Source: Marinobacter sp. 2_MG-2023 (GTDB taxonomy: Bacteria > Pseudomonadota > Gammaproteobacteria > Pseudomonadales > Oleiphilaceae). From it: a stretch of 64,000 nucleotides of DNA. Both the position numbers and the translations under genes were made by a program. Each line of letters starts with the position of its first letter. Within the stretch, counting starts at the first letter, position 1. Under the pieces are notes generated by a model. The model was not told the DNA's origin. It searched no databases and saw only the letters and a list, made by a program, of their open reading frames with translations. Below are positions 41,108 to 48,321 of the stretch, in pieces. The DNA lies in contig NZ_JAUOPH010000006.1 of NCBI RefSeq assembly GCF_030546935.1, positions 1 through 64,000 on the forward strand, given 5' to 3'.

Positions 41108-41193
41108 AGCACACTCCCATACAGATAGAAAACACGGTAACACCTTGAGCCGTAAGCTTCAGGCCGTTATCATACCGATCTTCTGAAAGAAGC

Positions 41194-41270
41194 GCCTTCG
41201 TAGCTCATCTGGATAGAGCGTCCCCCTCCTAAGGGGAAGGTAGCAGGTTCGAGTCCTGCCGAGGGCACCA
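41194..41270 (+). tRNA. tRNA-Arg (anticodon CCT)
   Basis: 77 bases including an encoded CCA. Acceptor GCCTTCG pairs with CGAGGGC (one G-U). The anticodon stem TCCCC/GGGGA holds loop CTCCTAA with anticodon CCT, reading AGG. The T-arm GCAGG-TTCGAGT-CCTGC is canonical. Its 3' end is duplicated at 44855-44874, so it served as the attachment site for the island to its right; the gene stays intact. Confidence 0.96.
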
Positions 41271-41271
41271 G
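41252..41271 (+). repeat. island attachment site, left (attL)
   Basis: AGTCCTGCCGAGGGCACCAG: the T-arm and acceptor end of tRNA-Arg plus one base. The same 20 bases recur exactly at 44855-44874 in direct orientation. A tRNA 3' end is the usual target of tyrosine integrases. Confidence 0.9.
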
Positions 41272-41402
41272 CCATTCTGGTAATACCCTTTAAAACCAAA
41301 GACTTGCCTGATATTCAATAAGCTCACTGTGATAGAAAACGGTAACTGAGCGTGATACACGCCACGCTTTTACCGGTTCCTTACTGACCGGAGCAGTATA
41401 CA

Positions 41403-41765
41403 GTGATAGTTAAGTTGGGTTACGCCTTGTCCATCAAAACCAAGCACATACAAAAGCGCGGGAACGTCTATCAGTTCGTCATGCGTGTTCCCTCTGATCT
41501 CATAGAACACTATGGCCTAAAACTCATCCGCCAATCACTGCGGACAGATGACCCCAAAGTAGCCGCCAAGAGTGCCAAGACGCTGGCCCAAAGCTACAAC
41601 GCCGAGTTCGCAGCTCTGCGCAATAACTCCAAGCTAGCCCCCTGTCATGTTCTGGATACAGGCTCTCGCATGGCCGAACACTACTCGACCCTTGATGCTT
41701 TGTCCTCTGGGGAAATCAACTCGACCAAAAGTACTTCACGATTAACGGCACCGCTAATTCCTTAG
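41403..41765 (+). pseudogene. tyrosine integrase, N-terminal remnant
   Basis: 120 codons beginning with GTG. The segment YQFVMRVPSDLIEHYG and RQSLRTDDPKVAAKSAKTLA is the N-terminal SAM-like/DUF6538-type region of phage and island integrases. Complete integrases have about 350-450 residues; the catalytic domain with its R-H-R-Y residues is missing, and the frame stops where the nuclease gene ends on the other strand. Position and direction (first gene after the tRNA, reading inward) are those of an island integrase. It was probably truncated by deletion. Confidence 0.75.
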
Positions 41766-42499
41766 GTCTCAGGAAGCTCCACAAAGTTATTTTCAGTCAC
41801 AAATAACAGAATCTCGTGATAGAGATCAGAGGGCTGCAGTGCACTTATGTCGTCACAAAGTTGATGAACATTTGCTTCAAATACGCTTCCCATTCTTGGG
41901 TTATACAACTCAACTCGATTGATTTCGTGAGGCGACTGGCTGTAATGATTCAGCGTTAAGTAAACCAGTAACTGCCTTATGTCGTTAACGCTGAAATTCC
42001 TGTAACCGGCCTTCACTTCCACCAGAGCATCGCGAAACAAAATATCCCCTTCAGCGCCGTTCAGAAAACCCAAACCATCGAAACCTGGGTCGAAGACCAA
42101 GTACCTTGATCTCGGTGGGAAGTACTCAACCATATGAACAGCAATAGATTTAACATCGTCTAATTCAGCTTTTGACAGGGGAAGTTTCATAGCGCTGCCG
42201 TGACTGAACACCCTCAAACTATCTACGCATTGCTGTGCAAGCTCAAAAAATAGTTTGTTTGAGAAGAACACTCCAGATTTTATGTCACTTACATCCACTG
42301 CTCCCTTCTGTTCTAGCCGAAAAATCTCAAACGCGATGGTGTTGCAAAGTGCAACATTTTCTCCTCGCACAGGCCTCTCTGGAGTGTACAACGACTTTAC
42401 CATCGCGCCATTTACAAGCCGGATATAATTGTTAGCATTTGGAAGAAGTTGGACCCAAAACGAAGTAAACTTCTTAGCAAAAGTGGTCTCGGAGATCAT
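41762..42499 (-). CDS. PD-(D/E)XK nuclease-like partner of the reverse transcriptase
   Basis: 245-residue soluble protein. The segment GAEGDILFRDALVEVK (148-163) gives Asp152, Glu161 and Lys163, followed by QLLVY (Gln176, Tyr180). This D...ExK...QxxxY pattern is that of RecB/Cas4-like nucleases. A conserved-looking YNPRMG follows at 199-204. The ATG overlaps the stop of the reverse transcriptase gene by 4 bases (ATGA), with GGAGAAAG upstream, so translation is coupled. I infer a nuclease effector or processing partner; no close named family is recognised. Confidence 0.7.
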   Translation of the reverse strand: MISETTFAKKFTSFWVQLLPNANNYIRLVNGAMVKSLYTPERPVRGENVALCNTIAFEIFRLEQKGAVDVSDIKSGVFFSNKLFFELAQQCVDSLRVFSHGSAMKLPLSKAELDDVKSIAVHMVEYFPPRSRYLVFDPGFDGLGFLNGAEGDILFRDALVEVKAGYRNFSVNDIRQLLVYLTLNHYSQSPHEINRVELYNPRMGSVFEANVHQLCDDISALQPSDLYHEILLFVTENNFVELPET

Positions 42500-44136
42500 A
42501 AAGCTTTCTCCAAGTCTTTTTTATTCACTCTCTCTGATGCCCAGTCGCGATAAAGAAGCTCAATAGCATTGAAGTTCTTTTTGTTGTGATCTCTCCAGTG
42601 CTTACCTTCGTCACCTAGAAAATATGAAGACAGTATAAATGTCCGACGCTGACGAGCATCCATTGTTGGAAATGTTTTCTTAATGTCAGAGAGCCAATAA
42701 TGCGCCCGCCACTTAGTCATTATCTGAGTAACCAACTGACGAATCAAAACACTATCCGAGTACTCACTGTAGAAAATCAGCAGAATCTCTTCGTTTTCAG
42801 TAGAGTGTTCTTGTGCGAGTAGTTTGATCAAGTAAGCTACATTTATATCAGTTTTCAAAATAAAAGACTTATCGCTCACAAGAGCTCTTACAACATCTCT
42901 AAGCTGTAATTTCGTATCCTCACTCAAGCGCTCCCAGTTACCTATTGCGACTTGCATTATTGTAGTGTAAATCGGATACAGCTCATTAAAATTTTTACAA
43001 ATAACCTGAAATGCGCTTGACAACTGCCTATCATCAGTTGCGGCGAATGCTTTTATCAATTGCCGACTGAAAGACTGGTTAATCTTCGATTTCTGAAGCT
43101 CTGAAGTGAGCATCCCCAAAAGGTCAAAGCCTGACAAGGACTTTTTGATTTCCTCATACTGCTCGTCGGCATTAGGTGAATAAGGATCGTATCGAATTGG
43201 AAGGCTCATAAATTTAGCTTTCATTGGGGACTTTTCATCTTCATCAACCCCTTTAAGCTTCGCCTTAGTGATGTTCACAAATTCATCTTTCGACATGATA
43301 TTAGTTTTATGCTTCTGGAGCGTAAGACCCTCATTCTCCATTAGTTTTCGACTCAGAAAGGCTAGAGCTGAATGCGCATCTTCTTTCGACTCGCAGAATA
43401 TTACGTAATCGTCCACATACCTTTTAAATTCGATTCTATGTAGCTTCAGTATACGGTCAACAGAATCGAGAACTAGTTCTGACAAAATTCGTGAAGCCGC
43501 CCCACCCACGGGAAGACCATAAGAATTTGTTCCTGAAAAATACTGTACCAGTCCCTTGATTTTCGAGGAGACATTTTTCCCGGGATCAAGTCTATCGAGT
43601 GCATTTTCGAGACGATGATGATAGATCCGGGTGTAGAAATCTGCGATATCACAAACAACAACATGTTCAATCTTTTCGCTTTTCTCGCAAAATTCCAAAC
43701 TGTCAGACTGAAATTTTCTCCAGTTTATTTCGTCCGAATAGAGCGAATACTTATCAACATCTAAAGCGATTCGGTAAGAGTACACGTGTTCGTGAGATAG
43801 TCTCTGATCCTCTATTCTCTTAGCCAAACTTACGACCAACCCAAGGAAATAAACGTTCCACATGGGGTCTATTTGTGTGGCCCATCGAAAACCGTAGTAT
43901 CCAACAGTCGAGCAACAATCAACGTTTAGAGGGGGAAAAGTATTTAGTGATTTTTCGAACTCCGAGTGCACAGTTTGAAACAGTTCCAATACTCGATCTT
44001 CGAAGTCGTCAAGCATCCGTGTCTCTAGGGGAAATGGGAATATGTCTGTATCGCCGAACTTCACAATGTTGCGAATAGCAAATCTGATAGATGTGTCGAA
44101 GTCGCCCTTTTCAAGCTTCGATTTATTTATTTTCAC
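42496..44136 (-). CDS. UG/Abi-type reverse transcriptase (candidate defence RT)
   Basis: 546 residues. Palm motifs: catalytic Asp163 in VCDIADFYTRIYHH, YGLPVGG at 206-212, and YVDD at 240-243 in FKRYVDDYVIF, followed by LTLQKHKTN (271-279). The N-terminus has GDTDIFPFP and GFRWATQIDPMWN. There is no maturase, integrase or retron-type C-terminus; instead about 250 helical residues follow, like the alpha-helical repeat region of Abi and DRT proteins. The start is GTG 44136. It forms an operon with the nuclease-like gene. From memory this recalls type 8 DRT systems (RT plus nuclease); not verified. Confidence 0.85.
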   Translation of the reverse strand: MKINKSKLEKGDFDTSIRFAIRNIVKFGDTDIFPFPLETRMLDDFEDRVLELFQTVHSEFEKSLNTFPPLNVDCCSTVGYYGFRWATQIDPMWNVYFLGLVVSLAKRIEDQRLSHEHVYSYRIALDVDKYSLYSDEINWRKFQSDSLEFCEKSEKIEHVVVCDIADFYTRIYHHRLENALDRLDPGKNVSSKIKGLVQYFSGTNSYGLPVGGAASRILSELVLDSVDRILKLHRIEFKRYVDDYVIFCESKEDAHSALAFLSRKLMENEGLTLQKHKTNIMSKDEFVNITKAKLKGVDEDEKSPMKAKFMSLPIRYDPYSPNADEQYEEIKKSLSGFDLLGMLTSELQKSKINQSFSRQLIKAFAATDDRQLSSAFQVICKNFNELYPIYTTIMQVAIGNWERLSEDTKLQLRDVVRALVSDKSFILKTDINVAYLIKLLAQEHSTENEEILLIFYSEYSDSVLIRQLVTQIMTKWRAHYWLSDIKKTFPTMDARQRRTFILSSYFLGDEGKHWRDHNKKNFNAIELLYRDWASERVNKKDLEKAL

Positions 44137-44148
44137 AATGCCCTGTCC

Positions 44149-44175
44149 CTAGCTTCGAATTTGAGTACAAGCTAG
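44149..44175 (-). other. hairpin in the reverse transcriptase 5' leader
   Basis: CTAGCTT and AAGCTAG form a perfect 7-bp stem around a 13-base loop, ending about 12 bases before the GTG start codon and just ahead of the GGGACAGGG ribosome-binding region. It could control translation or form part of a structured leader RNA. Confidence 0.5.
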
Positions 44176-44590
44176 CCATCAAACCATGAAAATTCAAGAA
44201 TTTATCGAATAGCACAGGTGTCACGCGATGCTTTCCAGTCAATACAGGCTTCCATAGTTAGCAGCTTTGGTTAGGTATCTCAGTTGGTTAGCCATCCACG
44301 CTTCCCGCAACTCTGCCTAAATGTCTCTGCCAGCAGACTAATAAAGCTACTAACACCCCAACAGGTAAACTCTACCGAAGAGCAGACCAGGGGGGCTCTC
44401 AAACCTCGGTGACTAAGATGGGCGCTCGAAAATGTCTACCAAAATATTTACCTCACAAACAGCTTCGATGTGGGCTGGACGTACCTCAAAATACCGCTCC
44501 GGATTGTGAGTGTGCAACTAGTCGACAGCACTGGTACACGCACGCAAAACTAGATAAATTAAGCATCGGATTTTTTTGAATATTTTTTGG

Positions 44591-44611
44591 GAGAAGAACG
44601 GCCCTCTTCTC
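44591..44611. other. hairpin in island untranslated region
   Basis: GAGAAGA and TCTTCTC form a perfect 7-bp stem around ACGGCCC. On the minus strand it is followed by A-runs rather than T-runs, so it is not an intrinsic terminator for either direction. It is a candidate structural element of a non-coding RNA. Confidence 0.45.
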
Positions 44612-44794
44612 GGCACCGTTTCTCTAATCAGTAAATACCAGCAACAAACGCTCTTACTCAAGGTGCGCGCAGTGTGGTCCCACCAATTCACAATGAGAAC
44701 AAGGATACAAAATCAGGCCCCACTGCGTTAGCCGACTGTTCACCACTACAAATAAGCGATACAAACTGTGATACTAAATGTGATACATTGCGAC

Positions 44795-44822
44795 TTGACA
44801 GTCACCGTTAGCCCTTTAATAT
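44795..44822 (+). promoter_or_regulatory. sigma-70-like promoter reading out of the island
   Basis: TTGACA, 16-base spacer, TAATAT. The -35 is perfect and the -10 differs at two positions from TATAAT. It points rightward across attR at 44855, where no plus-strand gene begins for 1.6 kb. In a circular excised form it would read into the island's left end, toward the integrase. Confidence 0.5.
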
Positions 44823-44854
44823 CATAAGGTTACCCAACGTCCAAGAGTAACCAA

Positions 44855-44874
44855 AGTCCTGCCGAGGGCACCAG
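44855..44874 (+). repeat. island attachment site, right (attR)
   Basis: Exact 20-base copy of 41252-41271 (AGTCCTGCCGAGGGCACCAG) in direct orientation. The rest of the tRNA is absent here, as expected when the island regenerates the complete tRNA at its left end. Confidence 0.9.
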
Positions 44875-45110
44875 TTACTCTTCCCGCGACAGCTAATAAA
44901 AACCTCCAGCTCCTGATATCTCCGGCCTCCAGCCAGCACCGCACTGTTACGACACCTACGCAGGATTCCATTAATGCTCGGGGTAGCACTGGCCTTTATC
45001 CTGGCACTGGCCTTTATCCTGGCACAGCCCCCAATTCAAAGTGTCATGCCAAGGTCCGTGAATATCTTGATGCAGCTTTTGACTGGAACCCACTTAGGTG
45101 GTTAGCAGGC
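44875..45110. other. right flank of the island
   Basis: 236 bases between attR and the membrane protein gene. No gene with a start codon. It contains an 18-bp tandem duplication (44987-45022). A long open reading frame crosses it from 44820 to 45152 without any start codon and is treated as spurious. Confidence 0.5.
44987..45022 (+). repeat. 18-bp tandem duplication
   Basis: CACTGGCCTTTATCCTGG occurs twice head to tail, followed by three bases of a third copy. It is a simple two-copy tandem repeat of unknown role. Confidence 0.8.
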
Positions 45111-46247
45111 TCATACGAATATCTTCGCCAGCGTGGAAAGGAGTTGCAATAAGGGCACCTGGCTAAGCAAAACGGCAAGCCAGGGAATTGCGGTTGCAGT
45201 AATCAATGCGATAAAGGTTGCCCAACTAACTGGAACGGTATGGATAGACCGAATGGCTTCATACCCAGCAGACAGATCTGCGAGGCACGAAACATCCCAT
45301 TCTGCTTCCGACGCCCGCGCCTTACGCGTAGCTACGGCACCGTAATCGATCAGCGCCCTTATTTTGAATTGATACAACGCGGGATAAAACAGTATCAGCG
45401 GACCGATAAAAACCACCAGAATGACAGCCATCCAAACACAAAACATGGCGCCCGCCCACTGGAGCGACGCGCCCGAATAGACAACATCCTGCAGAACTAC
45501 GGCAGCAGTCACGCAGCTAAGCGCAAACACCATCATCGAAAATACAGTAGGAAACAGAGCCAGAAATCCAATACCTCCACACTTGTCCGGGTGGGTGGCA
45601 ACCAAGCGCAATTTCAGTCGTGAAATATCTTTCAGCAATACCGTCCAGACAGAAAAGCGATAGATCCAGCGCAACATGAGAAACCAGACAAAAGGAAGGC
45701 TAACGAGCACTCCCCACCAACCGGCAAGTGTCAGTTGAAGGCTTCCATCAATAACCGCCCCAAACCAGGAGTCGCCCATAGTCGAGAGGTAAATTTGCGC
45801 TCCGTTCACCGACGCTACGAAAGCAAGTATCAACAGTAGAAACTCGACCCGGTTTGAACTGGAGCGCTCATCAGCTTTCTTTAATACAGAGCAGAAACGA
45901 GGATACTCATTATCATCGATAACCTCTCCGTTCAAAAACTGACGCAGCACTATGCCAGTGCGACGATCTGCAATCCGCTCCATAATCGTGAGCGTGAATA
46001 CTGCGATAATAAACCGGGCATACTCACTGTAGTCTTGAAAAAAACCGCTACCGCCCGCCCCTTGGTTCCATCCAGATCCCTCGGCCACGGAAAGAAGCGC
46101 TAATGGTAACCAGACAATCCCTACAAAGATTGCAGCTGCAGCTGTCGACGGCAACAAGTCTTCGTCCAGAAGGCCGAGCTTCTTTTGCAATCGATAAAAA
46201 GGGCCGCCGATGACGAGAGAGAACGGCATGTCAGAGTTATTTTCCAT
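45111..46247 (-). CDS. polytopic membrane protein of unknown function
   Basis: 378 residues with about six hydrophobic segments (for example AAAAIFVGIVWLPLALLSV, FVASVNGAQIYL, WWGVLVSLPFVWFLMLRWIY, TVFSMMVFALSCVTAAVVLQ and a C-terminal ALITATAIPWLAVLL). A cytosolic-looking loop carries THPDKCGGIGFL, seen in other uncharacterised membrane proteins. I do not recognise a named family. A conserved dyad motif lies 64 bases upstream of the ATG, linking it to the neighbouring signalling cluster. Confidence 0.75.
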   Translation of the reverse strand: MENNSDMPFSLVIGGPFYRLQKKLGLLDEDLLPSTAAAAIFVGIVWLPLALLSVAEGSGWNQGAGGSGFFQDYSEYARFIIAVFTLTIMERIADRRTGIVLRQFLNGEVIDDNEYPRFCSVLKKADERSSSNRVEFLLLILAFVASVNGAQIYLSTMGDSWFGAVIDGSLQLTLAGWWGVLVSLPFVWFLMLRWIYRFSVWTVLLKDISRLKLRLVATHPDKCGGIGFLALFPTVFSMMVFALSCVTAAVVLQDVVYSGASLQWAGAMFCVWMAVILVVFIGPLILFYPALYQFKIRALIDYGAVATRKARASEAEWDVSCLADLSAGYEAIRSIHTVPVSWATFIALITATAIPWLAVLLSQVPLLQLLSTLAKIFV

Positions 46248-46311
46248 AAAACGCTAACCTGCCAAACGCAGACATTTCACAGACTCTAGTCACCGGCCCG
46301 GTCGAAAGACA

Positions 46312-46329
46312 TAGGACCTTGGTCCCACC
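46312..46329 (-). promoter_or_regulatory. shared dyad operator, copy 1
   Basis: Minus strand GGTGGGACCAAGGTCCTA, 64 bases upstream of the membrane protein ATG. The core GGACC-AA-GGTCC is a perfect inverted repeat in this copy. Three near-identical copies lie at 50638, 51507 and 53226. It is a likely binding site for the FixJ/LuxR-type regulator encoded nearby. Confidence 0.7.
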
Positions 46330-46527
46330 AGAAAAGAAATGCTTGCCCCACCAGAGCCTACAGAGCCGCAAGCTGGCTTTGCTAAGGAAATGACAACTTG
46401 TCACGACTTGCTGAACTTTGGCCCGCAACGATTACATATAATCAGCTATATTAGGAGATGACATACAGTCGCGAGGGCTGACTGGCGAGAGATAGCCTTT
46501 TAGTCATGTTCCCCCAGGATGGACACT

Positions 46528-48321
46528 ATGAGTGGATGGCTTGTCATCAGCCTTCAGGTTATAACGGGTTTTTTTATTCTCGCTGGAATACAACATATCG
46601 GCCACTCCCTTTACGAGGGACGCGACAAGGTCCACGGCTTTCTCGGCCTGACTGCCCTGTCTGCCGCCTCCTTTGCCCTGTTCAGATTTCTGGCGCATAC
46701 CGCTGAAACAGCCGAACTGCTTGTTCTATTCAGAAAAGGCGAGGTAGTTAGCATCAGTCTTTTCTGCGTTTTCCTGCTCTGGTTCATTGTCGAATACACA
46801 GCATACAAGAAGCGCCCCCTGCTGTTTTTACTGACGGCCGGCTGGGGCTTGTTCATCATGATTAACGTGATACGCCCCTATGGACTGATCTTCTCTGAGT
46901 TGCCCCTCCTGTCTTCGCTTGCGCCGGCTTCGGGAAGCAACCTGGATTTACGTTCTTCTCTGAATGTCCCTTTGAATATTGCCCTGAGAGTCTACGTACT
47001 CACCACATTGGCCTACTGTGGCTACGCATGCATTCGTATAAAATCTTTCAGTCAAAGCTACCGAGCCCGCGTAGCACTTACCGCCTTGTCCTTGATGGCG
47101 CCTCTCTGCGCCCTGGACTTGCTAATAGGCCTGGAATTAACCGGAGTTACGTTCACCAGCGATTTCAGCTTTTTTCCTCTCGTCGCCATAATGAGTTTAA
47201 GCCTGCTAAAAGAAACAAATAATGAAAGAAATCGCATGATCACTATCCTCAACTTTCTCCCCATTGGGCTGGCTATAAACGATTCCAATAACGAAAATGT
47301 ATTTTCCAACAACGCGTTCAAGAAGCTTCAAGCCGAAGTAATTGGGTCTGGACAGGTCGCGGCCATGGAAAGCGCCACGCAATTTCAAGCAAAGAGCCCT
47401 AACGTTACTAGAAGTCAAACCGCGACACAGAATGCGCAGTTACACACCGTGCTTAGATGGCCCATCAATGGCAAAACTTCAATTTTCGAGATAACTCGCG
47501 TCCCTATCCTAAACAATAGAGAAACACGGGACGAAACAGCCATAATATTCAATGACATTTCAGAAAGATTACGCAAAGTTGAAGAAATAGAGAAACTCAA
47601 TAAACATGCTAGCATCTCAAAAAGACTGGTTACTTCCAGCGTGTCGGTAAAGTCACTTTCCCATGAAATAAGGCAGCCCTTGGCAGCAATTCTTAACAAT
47701 GCCCAAGCTGGCTTGAATTTTATTAAAAACCCCAACTATGACATTAAAGAAATAGAAGATATATTTAATGATATTGTTCGTGATGAGAAACGGGCTGGAG
47801 AAATAATAAACGGATTGAGAGCAACCGTGGAGGAGCAGGAAACACAATTTGAAACATTGAACCTATCTAAAACCTTGCACGAAGTGATTCAGGTTCTTGA
47901 AAATGACCTCACCCTGAACTCCATATACGTACATGGGGATGGGGGAAGAGAGCTTTATGTTCAAGCCAACGAATCGCAGTTACAACAAGTGTTAATTAAC
48001 GTTATCGAAAACGCCATAGATGCTATGTTTGAAAATTCGCCAGGTTCACGTCGATTGAAAATCGAAACCTCTCAAGAAGAAAATCAGGCTGTTATTTCTG
48101 TAGCTGATACCGGGAAGGGAATACCTTCCAGCCAATTAGAACAGGTGTTTGAAGATTTCTATACAACAAAGCCCCAGGGTCTGGGAGTTGGCCTTGAGGT
48201 ATGCCGTGCTATTATGGAACGTCACAATGGAAAGATTTGGGCAAAGAAAAACAATGATAGAGGAATGACTTTTTATATCTCAATGCCAATTTATTCGCCG
48301 TCACCAAACACGCCAAAATGA
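46528..48321 (+). CDS. membrane-bound hybrid-less sensor histidine kinase (intact)
   Basis: About 597 residues. The N-terminal third has roughly seven hydrophobic segments forming a membrane sensor, followed by a PAS-like region, a HisKA domain with phospho-acceptor His in SLSHEIRQPLAAILNN (about residue 379), and an intact HATPase: N box NVIENAIDA, G1 ADTGKG, G2 GLGVGLE. The HE-x-x-QPL form is typical of FixL/TodS-like kinases that pair with FixJ-type regulators. ATG 46528 has AGGA 8 bases upstream; ATG 46519 is the alternative. It overlaps the next kinase by 4 bases. Confidence 0.9.
   Translation: MSGWLVISLQVITGFFILAGIQHIGHSLYEGRDKVHGFLGLTALSAASFALFRFLAHTAETAELLVLFRKGEVVSISLFCVFLLWFIVEYTAYKKRPLLFLLTAGWGLFIMINVIRPYGLIFSELPLLSSLAPASGSNLDLRSSLNVPLNIALRVYVLTTLAYCGYACIRIKSFSQSYRARVALTALSLMAPLCALDLLIGLELTGVTFTSDFSFFPLVAIMSLSLLKETNNERNRMITILNFLPIGLAINDSNNENVFSNNAFKKLQAEVIGSGQVAAMESATQFQAKSPNVTRSQTATQNAQLHTVLRWPINGKTSIFEITRVPILNNRETRDETAIIFNDISERLRKVEEIEKLNKHASISKRLVTSSVSVKSLSHEIRQPLAAILNNAQAGLNFIKNPNYDIKEIEDIFNDIVRDEKRAGEIINGLRATVEEQETQFETLNLSKTLHEVIQVLENDLTLNSIYVHGDGGRELYVQANESQLQQVLINVIENAIDAMFENSPGSRRLKIETSQEENQAVISVADTGKGIPSSQLEQVFEDFYTTKPQGLGVGLEVCRAIMERHNGKIWAKKNNDRGMTFYISMPIYSPSPNTPK

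Larger units (their letters stand above)
44137..44854 (-). other. 718-base untranslated region upstream of the reverse transcriptase
   Basis: No open frame with a plausible start on either strand, which is unusual for such a compact island. It holds two hairpins (44149-44175 and 44591-44611), repeated GATAC sequences near the right end, a plus-strand promoter-like element and A/T-rich runs around 44570-44590. Several defence reverse transcriptases use an RNA encoded just upstream as template, so a non-coding RNA is possible. No retron msr/msd pattern could be recognised by eye. Confidence 0.45.
41252..44874. mobile_element. 3.6-kb genomic island at tRNA-Arg with reverse transcriptase operon
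   Basis: Bounded by a perfect 20-bp direct repeat of the tRNA-Arg 3' end. It contains an integrase remnant beside the tRNA, a two-gene reverse transcriptase/nuclease operon in the opposite direction, and 718 untranslated bases. It is visibly richer in A/T than its surroundings. There are no structural phage or conjugation genes. It is probably a decayed or satellite-like integrative element that carries a defence cargo and can no longer excise by itself. Confidence 0.85.

Noticed and set aside
44591..44611. Hairpin as an intrinsic terminator
   Set aside because: The T-run precedes it on the plus strand and appears as A-run after it on the minus strand, so neither direction fits.
42496..44854. 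Retron (reverse transcriptase with msr/msd)
   Set aside because: No msr/msd-like inverted repeats or priming guanosine context could be recognised, and the protein has the long helical C-terminus of Abi/DRT enzymes rather than the short retron form.
44820..45152. Open frame of 110 codons crossing attR, ending in a protein-like segment (LDAAFDWNPLRWLAGSYEYL)
   Set aside because: It has no ATG, GTG or TTG start in a useful position, includes an 18-bp tandem duplication and its end is antisense to the membrane protein gene. It is more likely chance than a gene remnant, though a broken gene cannot be fully excluded.
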